Shown piece by piece: positions 1 to 7,312 of a stretch of 8,826 bases of DNA. Position 1 is the first letter of the stretch; every line of letters starts with the position of its first letter. A program made the position numbers and the translations under genes. The stretch covers positions 1 to 8,826 of the forward strand of contig CAILAQ010000457.1 in the NCBI GenBank assembly GCA_903832165.1. The letters are read 5' to 3'. This stretch comes from an uncultured Bacteroidota bacterium (GTDB lineage Bacteria > Bacteroidota > Bacteroidia > Bacteroidales > UBA12481). Below the pieces are notes generated by a model. The model worked only from the letters and a program-made list of their open reading frames with translations, did not search any database and was not told where the DNA came from.

Positions 1-1325
1 CTGTCATTAGTTTCTTCCATCACTCCATCAAAAATTCCGGCATTCCGGACAAGCCTGACAGAGTTTTTGCCGCGGATCGCATCGCCCTGCGGGCCAAACG
101 AATATCCGGTAAAAGAAATGCCGTTAATAGTCACTGTTTTAACTTCAGCATAGGCAAAAGGCGGATCTGTTTTCGGATCACAGCGCTGGGCACCGGCTCC
201 GTGCACATCAATCCACGTTGATACTGTTGCAGGCCAGCCTAAGGCGCGACCAAACGCTACATAATTGGCATCTGTACCGCCGCCGCCTGTGGTGCTGTAT
301 CCGTTATGGGTGGTGCCGGACCAGTAGTAGGAAAAATCGGCTATGCCTCCTTCGTTGGTTATGGGAGTACAGTTGAAAAAGTCGGTATTAATGGCCGGCT
401 TATTGTCGAAATCAGGGGAATGTGAATAATCTGCAATGCTCTGCAATTCCTTAACATCTGGCATTCTCCAGTCATTATGCCCAAGATGGTTTTCTGCATT
501 TTTTGCCTGTACCCAGGCAAGGGCATCGGTCCAGTTAAGGCTAGACCCGTTATCATTTTTCGACCACATTAAACCCGTAGCCCGGTCAATTATTGTTTGG
601 TCGCCGTTATCAAGAAAATCATTGATACCATAATAAACATTGCCGCGGACCAGCTGCACATAGAATGTTTTTTGCATGCCGCTTAATACATCAGTTAAAT
701 CATACCCTTTAATCCGGCCATCGGCAAAATTGACCCCGAAACATTTTGGGTAGCCATTTCCGGCTGGATTTAGAATGAAGATATTGGCTGACATATACTG
801 CTGGTCGATGACTCGTTCGCCGGCAGACGCATTCCCATAGGCCCATTTGAAATAGTTGTCGTCAATATATGGAGTCAGGCCGGCTGATGACGCTGATCCT
901 CCCGGGTCGAGACCCTTTGCGTTGTATAGCGAAAACAACTCTTTGATGGTTGGCAGACGCCAATCACTGAACCCGCCGTAATTCGCGGCATTTACTGTTG
1001 ATACCCAATTCTGGCCGACAGAATTAGTCATCCGGTCGGTTTTAACAGGTGCCGTATTGGTCATATTCGGACTGCGCATCCATGTTAAACCCGTAACGTT
1101 ATCATATACGGTGCGGCCATCGTTACTTAATGCGTAACTGGGTAAATGGCCTGAATATGCTGCATCCTGACCATAAAATGACTGTCCGGGCACCGGACAG
1201 GTTATTTCACTCTTAGTGTTGAAACACTTGGTTTGAAAGGGATCGACAATTCTATAGGTTTGACCGTAAACGAAAGGATTTATAATAGTAAACAGATACA
1301 TCAATACAGTAAAATTGTATCTCAT
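1..1325 (-). CDS. Secreted protein with two DUF1566 (Lcl C-terminal-type) domains, partial (3' end beyond window)
   Basis: Reading the minus strand from the ATG at 1325 gives 441 codons without a stop up to position 1, so the C-terminus is missing. Residues 1-21 form a signal peptide (MRYNFTVLMYLF..., likely cut at YG|Q). Two copies of the DUF1566 pattern follow. The first (about 64-228) has YDNVTGLTW at 74-82 and the hallmark DWRLPTIKEL at 121-130, and ends near the VRG at 226-228. The second (about 235-427) has DRATGLMW at 247-254, DWRMPDVKEL at 285-294, YYWSGTTH at 333-340 and ends in VRLVRN (423-428). Paired Cys at 34 and 43 lie in the N-terminal segment also typical of these proteins. 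The family is named after the C-terminal domain of the Legionella collagen-like adhesin Lcl; a cell-surface or adhesive role is plausible but not shown here. A C-terminal sorting domain, if any, would lie outside the window. It is divergent from the plus-strand genes and need not share their function. Frame and family are secure; function is not. Confidence 0.9.
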   Translation of the reverse strand, partial: MRYNFTVLMYLFTIINPFVYGQTYRIVDPFQTKCFNTKSEITCPVPGQSFYGQDAAYSGHLPSYALSNDGRTVYDNVTGLTWMRSPNMTNTAPVKTDRMTNSVGQNWVSTVNAANYGGFSDWRLPTIKELFSLYNAKGLDPGGSASSAGLTPYIDDNYFKWAYGNASAGERVIDQQYMSANIFILNPAGNGYPKCFGVNFADGRIKGYDLTDVLSGMQKTFYVQLVRGNVYYGINDFLDNGDQTIIDRATGLMWSKNDNGSSLNWTDALAWVQAKNAENHLGHNDWRMPDVKELQSIADYSHSPDFDNKPAINTDFFNCTPITNEGGIADFSYYWSGTTHNGYSTTGGGGTDANYVAFGRALGWPATVSTWIDVHGAGAQRCDPKTDPPFAYAEVKTVTINGISFTGYSFGPQGDAIRGKNSVRLVRNAGIFDGVMEETND

Positions 1326-1455
1326 TATAGATTATGATTAGGTTTTCTTTATCCAGACAATGATAATTCCGTAAAATGAAGCCGGGATGAAGATAGTGTT
1401 AATTGCTACGGAGTATTTTACCTGTTTTTTGTTAATATAGTTGAATAAAAGTAAA
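1326..1455. promoter_or_regulatory. Divergent intergenic region with a weak promoter candidate
   Basis: This 130-bp A/T-rich gap separates two divergent starts (minus-strand ATG at 1325, plus-strand ATG at 1456), so promoters for both must lie here. On the minus strand, TATCATTG (complement of 1358-1365) matches the Bacteroidetes -7 element TAnnTTTG at all but one fixed position and lies about 33 nt before the start. No matching TTTG -33 element was found at the expected distance, so the assignment is weak. On the plus strand the start at 1456 is preceded by an A-rich stretch (GAATAAAAGTAAA) instead of a Shine-Dalgarno sequence, as is common in Bacteroidetes. No clear operator palindrome was seen. 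Confidence 0.3.
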
Positions 1456-4400
1456 ATGACTTTTCCCATGATTTCAAAATCTGCCCGCCTTTTCCTTTTG
1501 TTGGCTGCGGCCTGCTTAACGGCACATGCTCAGAATCAGACAACGCTATCGGACTCAAAATACCTGGGATGGAGTTCCGATAAGCTCAGTAATGGCCTTG
1601 TTGACGTTCAGGTTGTTCCTGAAATCGGCGGGCGAATTATGCAGTACACCCTGGGGAAAAAGGAGTTTCTCTGGGTAAACCCGAAACTTGCCGGAAAATC
1701 ACCTTCCGCAACCGGACTGGCAGGCGATGGCGGTTGGCTGAATTATGGGGGCGATAAACTCTGGCCTGCCCCCCAGGGCTGGGATAATGATCAGCAATGG
1801 CCCGGTCCGCCTGATGCTGTGCTGGATGGCCAGCCTTACAAATTAAAGAAGTTGAAATCAGTGAGCGGAGAAACTGCCCTGCAGCTGGAAAGCCGGAAGG
1901 ACCAGCGGAGCGGCATTCAGTTTTCCCGGGTGGTCCGGATTTTCGACGGATCAACCAGGGTGAGTTTTGATGCCACCATGACAAATATTGACAATAAACC
2001 GCGCCGCTGGGGCATCTGGGCGCATACTCAGCTGAACGCAGCCAATCATTCAGGTACCGGCTTTAATGACCTGCTCAATGCCTGGTGTCCGCTGAACCCC
2101 GCCAGTAAATTACCGGGCGGATATTCAGTGATCTTCGGAGATAAGGATAATCCATCGTATCAGACAGATCCCATCCGCAAGCTGATGAGAGTTCAATATC
2201 AGTATAGAGTGGGCAAGATAGGGCTCAATGCCAATGCCGGCTGGTCGGCAACTGTTGATGGCGCCAGTGGTTCTGTATTTGTCCAGAAATTTGTTTACGA
2301 ACAGGAGAAGGAATATCCCGATGGTTCCTCCGTGGAATACTGGCTCAACGGAAAGGGTAAATTCAATGCTTATCACAAGGAAAATGTGATGGCCTCCGAT
2401 CCGGCGGAAAACCCATATGTTATGGAGAGCGAAGTGCTGAGTCCGTTTGCGGAACTGGCTCCGGGGAAAAGTTATACATGGCACTACGACTGGTATTCAG
2501 CCAATATTGGCGGCGATTTTCCAGTGGTGGATTGTACGGTGGCGGGAGTGTCCGTGCAGCCTCTGAGGGCTGTTGCATCCGCAGGGAATGTTGCACTGAA
2601 AGGCCGATACGGTGTTTTTGCCGAGGGAAGCATTTCTGCAGAATTTAATGATGCCGCGGGAAAATCTGTCAAAACGATAAGCCTTAATCCATCTGTTTCT
2701 CCTCTTCGGCCCGTAGTTCAGGATACCCTGATTTCCATGCCTTCAGGTGCCGGATCTGTAAAACTTATCCTGATTGATAAAAAAGGAAACCTGGTTGGAG
2801 AGCTCGGAAGCGCCTTGATCGAAAATGCAGAGGCCGGTGGAAAATGGACCACTGAAAGGGCAAACCGGTGGTATAGGAATCAGCCCTGGCTTGCAGGTTG
2901 CAATTTCCTGCCCAGCACTGCAGTAAATGATGTGGAGATGTGGCAGGCAGAATCTTTTGATGCCGCCACCATCGACAAAGAATTGGGCTGGGCTCAGAAG
3001 ACAGGCTACAACAGCGTTCGTGTATTCATTAATTACGTTGTCTGGGAGGCCGATCCGGCAGGACTCCGTAAACGCTTTGACCAGTTTCTGCAGATCGCCT
3101 CGAGGCATGGGATATACACCATGCCCATTTTGCTGGACGATTGTTTTAAGCAGAACCCGAAAGTCGGCAAGCAGGAAGAGCCTGTTCCGGGCGTTCACAA
3201 CAGCCAGTGGGTTGCCAGTCCGGGTAAGCCCTTCATGGATAATAAATCGAACTGGCCGAAATTGGAAGCCTATGTGAAAGATATGGTATCAACTTTTGCT
3301 TCCGATCCGAGAGTCGTGATATGGGATCTGTATAACGAGCCCACTCCGGAAAGCGCTGAGCTCGCGGAGTCTTGTCTGGCCTGGGGACGGCAGGTGCAGC
3401 CGGTGCAGCCTCTGACTATAGGGGCATGGGATGATTTGAAAAGCCCATTTTCGCGACACCTGATGGAAATGTCCGATATTGTTTCTTTTCATGGTTATGA
3501 TGCCACTGATGGCGTTATGGCAAAACTGGATATCTGCAGTGCCTATAAGCGCCCCGTTATTTGCACTGAATGGCTGATACGCCGTGAAGGCAATTCCATC
3601 GAAACTCTGCTGCCGATATTTCACGACAGAATGATCGGCTGCTGGAACTGGGGTTTTGTAGCAGGCCGCATGCAAACCTATTACCCTTGGGGGTCGCCCA
3701 AAGGTGCACCGGAACCTAAGCAATGGCAGCACGATATTTTAAGGAAGGATGGTTCCCCTTACAGGATCGCTGAAGTAGAACTGATCAGAAAGCTGACCGG
3801 AAAAAATCTTCATAAATCTTCGTCCTCCATTGAGCAGCTGGACTTCACTAAAAACGAATATTCGGCAAGGAGGGAAAAGCTGATGAACCAGATACCTGAC
3901 GGAATCGCAATACTTCGCGGCGCACCAACGCCAGCTGGCGATAACCTGTTTTATCAGTATACTAACATGATGTACTTTACCGGCATGGAGATTCCCAATC
4001 TCATCCTGGTTATCGATGGACAAACCAAAACCAGTACGATCTTTATCACCCTGGATGAAGATGGAGCTAAGAATGAGGGGATTCCTTATGAGCTGGTTCA
4101 GGATCCGGGAAAATTCAACGGTATAGAAAATATGCTTCCCTATGAGCAGTTTACTCCCTGGCTGACCGCCAGAACCGAAAAATGCCACACTCTGTATACA
4201 ACGTTCAAGTCGGAGGAACTGCCGGCTGATATATCGGGCGAGAAATCGCAAAGTCTGAAGAATTCCATGACGAAGGACGAATGGGATGGCCGCCTCACGC
4301 GGGAGTTGCAGTTTGTTGAGCAGCTGAAGAAAAAATTTCCATCCATTGAGGTAAAGGATAGCTGGAGCATGATCAGCGATCTGAGAAAATATAAATCAAA

Positions 4401-5127
4401 AGGAGAGATCGATATGATGCGGGAAGCCGGCCGAATTGGAAGAATCGCCCATCTGGCCTTCATTCAGGCAACCGGCGTCGGGGTAAAAGAGATCGATCTG
4501 GCCAACCTTTTTGAAAATACCTGCAAAACAAACGGTGCTATGGAACTGGCGTATTACACCATTATCATGTCGGCCGAAAACATACCCTATGGCCACTATC
4601 ACGGCTATAACCGCACCTTGCAGGATGGCGATTTTGTGGTGCTCGATGCCGGCCCTGATTACAATTATTATGGTGTGGATTTTTCAACCTCCTTTCCGGC
4701 AAACGGGAAGTTTACTCCTAAACAGAGGGAACTGTATGAACTGGCCAATGCCATCAGGGAAGTATGCGTCAATAGTTATAAACCCGGCATTACTCTCAAA
4801 ATGGTTGGGCAGAATGTTAAAAAATATCTGACTGATAACGGCTATGACCCTGCTGAGCCGAGGTTCAGAGGATTGATCACCTATGGCGGATATAACCATT
4901 CAGTCGGCATGGCGGTACACGACGACATGGGAACCTTTAAAGGGGCCGATGAAGTGCTTCAGGAGGGATTCGTGTTCGCGTGCGATATCAATATGATGTA
5001 TCCGGATATTGAAATCGGTGTGAGGCTGGAAGATACCGTGGTTATTACCGGCAACGGATGTGAAGTGCTTTCTGCAGGACTGCCGAGGAAGGCTTCGGAA
5101 ATGGAGAAAGCGATGAAAAAACAATAA
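1456..5127 (+). CDS. Exported three-module fusion: DUF4380 + GH-A (GH5-like) glycoside hydrolase + M24 Xaa-Pro aminopeptidase-like peptidase
   Basis: The 1,223-residue product (numbered from the ATG at 1456) begins with a signal peptide, probably cut at AHA|Q (25/26). Residues about 36-350 match DUF4380, a galactose-mutarotase-like beta fold (EIGGRIMQYTLG, LNYGGDKLWPAPQGW). About 350-460 is a beta-rich linker. Residues 462-782 are a clan GH-A hydrolase of the kind annotated '1,4-beta-xylanase': RNQPWLAGCNF, WDLYNEP with acid/base E628, ICTEW with nucleophile E705, then NWGFVAGRMQTYYPWGS. After a short Ser-rich linker (783-795) comes an M24 peptidase: creatinase-like N-domain 796-975 and pita-bread catalytic domain 980-1210, with metal ligands D1064, D1075 (11 apart, as in MetAP), H1148 and E1192, a second His H1155, and Asp at 1177 where the family usually has Glu. 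Both catalytic halves look intact. The natural substrate is unknown. TTG at 1441, straight after an in-frame stop, and ATG at 1468 are alternative starts; 1456 is preferred for its A-rich leader. The next gene starts 11 bp downstream. Confidence 0.9.
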   Translation: MTFPMISKSARLFLLLAAACLTAHAQNQTTLSDSKYLGWSSDKLSNGLVDVQVVPEIGGRIMQYTLGKKEFLWVNPKLAGKSPSATGLAGDGGWLNYGGDKLWPAPQGWDNDQQWPGPPDAVLDGQPYKLKKLKSVSGETALQLESRKDQRSGIQFSRVVRIFDGSTRVSFDATMTNIDNKPRRWGIWAHTQLNAANHSGTGFNDLLNAWCPLNPASKLPGGYSVIFGDKDNPSYQTDPIRKLMRVQYQYRVGKIGLNANAGWSATVDGASGSVFVQKFVYEQEKEYPDGSSVEYWLNGKGKFNAYHKENVMASDPAENPYVMESEVLSPFAELAPGKSYTWHYDWYSANIGGDFPVVDCTVAGVSVQPLRAVASAGNVALKGRYGVFAEGSISAEFNDAAGKSVKTISLNPSVSPLRPVVQDTLISMPSGAGSVKLILIDKKGNLVGELGSALIENAEAGGKWTTERANRWYRNQPWLAGCNFLPSTAVNDVEMWQAESFDAATIDKELGWAQKTGYNSVRVFINYVVWEADPAGLRKRFDQFLQIASRHGIYTMPILLDDCFKQNPKVGKQEEPVPGVHNSQWVASPGKPFMDNKSNWPKLEAYVKDMVSTFASDPRVVIWDLYNEPTPESAELAESCLAWGRQVQPVQPLTIGAWDDLKSPFSRHLMEMSDIVSFHGYDATDGVMAKLDICSAYKRPVICTEWLIRREGNSIETLLPIFHDRMIGCWNWGFVAGRMQTYYPWGSPKGAPEPKQWQHDILRKDGSPYRIAEVELIRKLTGKNLHKSSSSIEQLDFTKNEYSARREKLMNQIPDGIAILRGAPTPAGDNLFYQYTNMMYFTGMEIPNLILVIDGQTKTSTIFITLDEDGAKNEGIPYELVQDPGKFNGIENMLPYEQFTPWLTARTEKCHTLYTTFKSEELPADISGEKSQSLKNSMTKDEWDGRLTRELQFVEQLKKKFPSIEVKDSWSMISDLRKYKSKGEIDMMREAGRIGRIAHLAFIQATGVGVKEIDLANLFENTCKTNGAMELAYYTIIMSAENIPYGHYHGYNRTLQDGDFVVLDAGPDYNYYGVDFSTSFPANGKFTPKQRELYELANAIREVCVNSYKPGITLKMVGQNVKKYLTDNGYDPAEPRFRGLITYGGYNHSVGMAVHDDMGTFKGADEVLQEGFVFACDINMMYPDIEIGVRLEDTVVITGNGCEVLSAGLPRKASEMEKAMKKQ

Positions 5128-5138
5128 TTTATTTACGA

Positions 5139-7277
5139 ATGAAAACAATTCTAAGTGTTTTAGTGATTGTCCTGATGTCTCAATTGGCATTCGGGCAGAA
5201 GGTCGACGTATATAAGCGCCCGGTTCAGGTTGAGCGCTCGCGCGATTTTGATGCCATTCATTACAGGATAAGCCTGAATGTTGACCTCGATAAGAAAAGG
5301 CTGACCGGCGAGAACAAAATAACCATGAAGCCACTGAACGACAAAATGGATAACTGCTCACTCGATGCCAAATATCTGGTTGTTAATAAGGTGGTTGCAC
5401 AGGATGGATCAAGCCTGGCTTTTGAGCAGACGGATGAACAGGTGAATATCCGGTTCGGGAAAACATTCGGGCATAACGACACCATCATCTTTACGGTAAA
5501 ATACCTATTGGAGAAAGCTAATCTGGGCTTACGGTTTATCGATGAATCACCGACAAATCCGCGCGTGGTGTCTTCAGATTGCTTTCCCAACAAGGCCCGC
5601 CAGTGGATTCCCTGCTACGACTATCCCAACGACAAGGTAACTACCGAAATGATCGTTACCGTCGACGAAAAATACAAAGTCCTCTCCAACGGTAAACTCA
5701 TCGGCGTAAACCCGACACCCGACAGCCGAAACCCGACACCCTCTTCAAAAACCTGGCACTGGAGTCAGGAGCTGCCGATGTCAACGTATCTTATCAATTT
5801 AAGCATAGGTGATTATGAGGTGGTTAAGGATTCATTGGGCACCATGCCGGTTAATTACTGGGTTTATCACTGGAATGCCGATGATGCCCGGAATGCTTTC
5901 CGGAAAACACGGCACATGATCAGTTTCTACAGTAAATTGTATGGATATGATTATCCGTGGGCCAAGTATGATCAGGTAATTTCGCCGTATATGGGCGGAG
6001 GCGCCGAGGCTACATCCGCTACGCTTTTGGGCGAGGGCGCAGTTACTGACAAGAATGCCGAACAGGATTATTCCTGGGAACGGGTAATTGTACATGAGAT
6101 TGCCCATCAGTGGTGGGGCGACCTGATTACCCTGCGCAGCTGGGACCAAACCTGGATGAATGAGAGTTTTGCTACCTATTCGGATTATCTGTATACACGC
6201 AGTGAATTTGGTGAAGATGCCGGGGCTTTTGACTTGCTGGGAAAGAAAAACCAGTATCTGAATGAGGCGCATAACAAATATATGAGGCCAATCGTGTTCA
6301 ACCGCTATGACGATCCGGGCGATAATTTCGACAGTCACACGTATCCGAAAGGAGCCAATGTTTTACACCTGCTCAGGCATATACTTGGTGATGATACATT
6401 CTTCCGCACTCTCAGCACATTTCTGCACAAATATGCTTTCCAGCCGGTTGATACCCATGATTTCATGAAGACCGTGAAAGAAGTGAGCGGCAGAAACATG
6501 GATTGGTTTTTCGATCAGTTTATTTTCAGTCCCGGACATGCGATTTTTGACGTGTCTAAAACCTGGAATGAATCAAAAAAAATGCTGACAGTGAAGATTG
6601 TTCAGAAACAGGATTCACTGCCGGGTGTGCCCATATATACGATTCCTGTGAACCTGGGATTTCATTTTGCAGGACAGAATATTGTAAGGGAAGTCTGGTT
6701 GAAGGAAAAGTCGGGCACCTTTGAGTTTGCACTGCCATCCGAGCCACTGCTGGTGAGGTTTGATGAAGGTAATTTTCTTCTTAAGGAGGTGACTTTCAAA
6801 AAGACCCTGGCTGAATTGGTTTATCAGGCCGGAAATGATGATGTTATCGGCAGGCTTTCAGCGGTTGATGAATTGAAGGAATTCAGCAGCGATCCTGCGA
6901 CTTCGGAAGCCTGGATTCAAAGGTTATCCGGCGATTCTTTCTGGGCAGTGCGACAGGCTGCATTGAATAATCTGGCAAAATTACCCGGCGATAAATATCT
7001 CCCGCTGATAAAAAAAGCAATTAAAGATGAGAGCTCGAAAGTACGGCAATCCGCGATACGCATTCTTGGCGACAGGAAAGATCCGTCGCTGGTGAAACTG
7101 CTCAAATCGATTTTTGAATCTGATAGCAGCTATGCCGTTCAGTCGGAAGCCTTGCGATCAATTGGGAAGTGCGGAGGGAAAGCGCAGGAAGCTTACCTGA
7201 AAAGTGCAGCAACTAAGAAGTCATACCGGAATGTGGTTGGAAAAGCTGCAACAGAGGCCCTGACTCAGCTGCGGTAG
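5139..7277 (+). CDS. Exported M1-family zinc aminopeptidase with C-terminal HEAT repeats
   Basis: This 712-residue protein has a signal peptide (MKTILSVLVIVLMSQLAFG|Q). An M1 N-terminal beta domain spans about 30-225 and the thermolysin-like catalytic domain about 230-450. The zinc site is complete: HEIAH at 319-323 (H319, H323, general base E320) and the third ligand E342 in MNESFA, at the canonical HEXXH-x18-E spacing. Y402 in YPKGA fits the catalytic tyrosine. The substrate-binding GAMEN motif is altered to GGAEA (287-291): the Glu (E290) that binds the peptide N-terminus is kept, but Met and Asn are both Ala. Residues about 555-712 form alpha-helical HEAT-like repeats (for example AVRQAALNNLAKL, KVRQSAIRILGD), perhaps for protein contacts. 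It should remove N-terminal residues from peptides in the periplasm or at the surface. An in-frame heptamer repeat encodes NPTPDSRNPTP before KTWHW in the N-domain. Spacing suggests co-transcription with the upstream fusion gene, which also carries an aminopeptidase. There is no Shine-Dalgarno; the leader is A/T-rich. Confidence 0.94.
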   Translation: MKTILSVLVIVLMSQLAFGQKVDVYKRPVQVERSRDFDAIHYRISLNVDLDKKRLTGENKITMKPLNDKMDNCSLDAKYLVVNKVVAQDGSSLAFEQTDEQVNIRFGKTFGHNDTIIFTVKYLLEKANLGLRFIDESPTNPRVVSSDCFPNKARQWIPCYDYPNDKVTTEMIVTVDEKYKVLSNGKLIGVNPTPDSRNPTPSSKTWHWSQELPMSTYLINLSIGDYEVVKDSLGTMPVNYWVYHWNADDARNAFRKTRHMISFYSKLYGYDYPWAKYDQVISPYMGGGAEATSATLLGEGAVTDKNAEQDYSWERVIVHEIAHQWWGDLITLRSWDQTWMNESFATYSDYLYTRSEFGEDAGAFDLLGKKNQYLNEAHNKYMRPIVFNRYDDPGDNFDSHTYPKGANVLHLLRHILGDDTFFRTLSTFLHKYAFQPVDTHDFMKTVKEVSGRNMDWFFDQFIFSPGHAIFDVSKTWNESKKMLTVKIVQKQDSLPGVPIYTIPVNLGFHFAGQNIVREVWLKEKSGTFEFALPSEPLLVRFDEGNFLLKEVTFKKTLAELVYQAGNDDVIGRLSAVDELKEFSSDPATSEAWIQRLSGDSFWAVRQAALNNLAKLPGDKYLPLIKKAIKDESSKVRQSAIRILGDRKDPSLVKLLKSIFESDSSYAVQSEALRSIGKCGGKAQEAYLKSAATKKSYRNVVGKAATEALTQLR
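5711..5738 (+). repeat. Intragenic heptamer tandem repeat (CCCGACA)n in the M1 peptidase gene
   Basis: Four consecutive 7-base units are visible: CCCGACA (5711-5717), CCCGACA (5718-5724), GCCGAAA (5725-5731) and CCCGACA (5732-5738). A 12-base stretch, AACCCGACACCC, recurs exactly 21 bases apart (5709-5720 and 5730-5741). Three heptamers make seven codons, so the array keeps the frame and adds a duplicated NPTP(D/S)S peptide to a surface loop of the N-terminal M1 domain. Confidence 0.8.
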
Positions 7278-7312
7278 GCTTTTTTTTATATTTTTAGGGG
7301 TAAGATTTTACC
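7278..7312. other. Short T-rich spacer between the M1 and isomerase genes
   Basis: The 35-bp gap holds an eight-T run (7280-7287) followed by TATATTTTTAG. The preceding sequence (end of the M1 gene) offers only a three-base-pair GCC/GGC pairing, so a strong intrinsic terminator is not supported. TATATTTT (7287-7294) resembles the Bacteroidetes -7 element TAnnTTTG except at the last base, without a matching -33 element. Read-through from the M1 gene is the simplest assumption; a weak internal promoter is possible. Confidence 0.3.

Noticed and set aside
1436..1443. TATAGTTG as a -7 promoter element for the fusion gene
   Set aside because: It matches TAnnTTTG at all but one fixed position, but transcription would start almost at the ATG and no TTTG -33 element lies at the right distance.
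1441..1455. TTG at 1441 as the start of the fusion gene
   Set aside because: It is only the first codon after an in-frame stop and would add five residues before the signal peptide; ATG 1456 has the A-rich leader seen in Bacteroidetes, and ATG 1468 also gives a good signal peptide.
1501..1533. Lipoprotein signal (AAAC) in the fusion's signal peptide
   Set aside because: The residue at -3 of the Cys is Ala, not the usual Leu/Val/Ile, and a good signal peptidase I site (AHA|Q) follows, so a lipoprotein is less likely.
3393..3410. Direct 9-base repeat GTGCAGCCG/GTGCAGCCT in the GH domain
   Set aside because: It encodes VQPVQP at a position where related enzymes have a similar-length NPSQP-like segment, so it does not look like an insertion.
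3739..4251. Minus-strand open frame of 170 codons opposite the M24 region
   Set aside because: The translation shows no recognisable domain and lies wholly within a well-supported gene on the other strand; the other antisense frames were dismissed for the same reason.
7258..7296. Intrinsic terminator after the M1 gene
   Set aside because: There is an eight-T run, but the possible stem before it is only about three base pairs (GCC/GGC), too weak to call.
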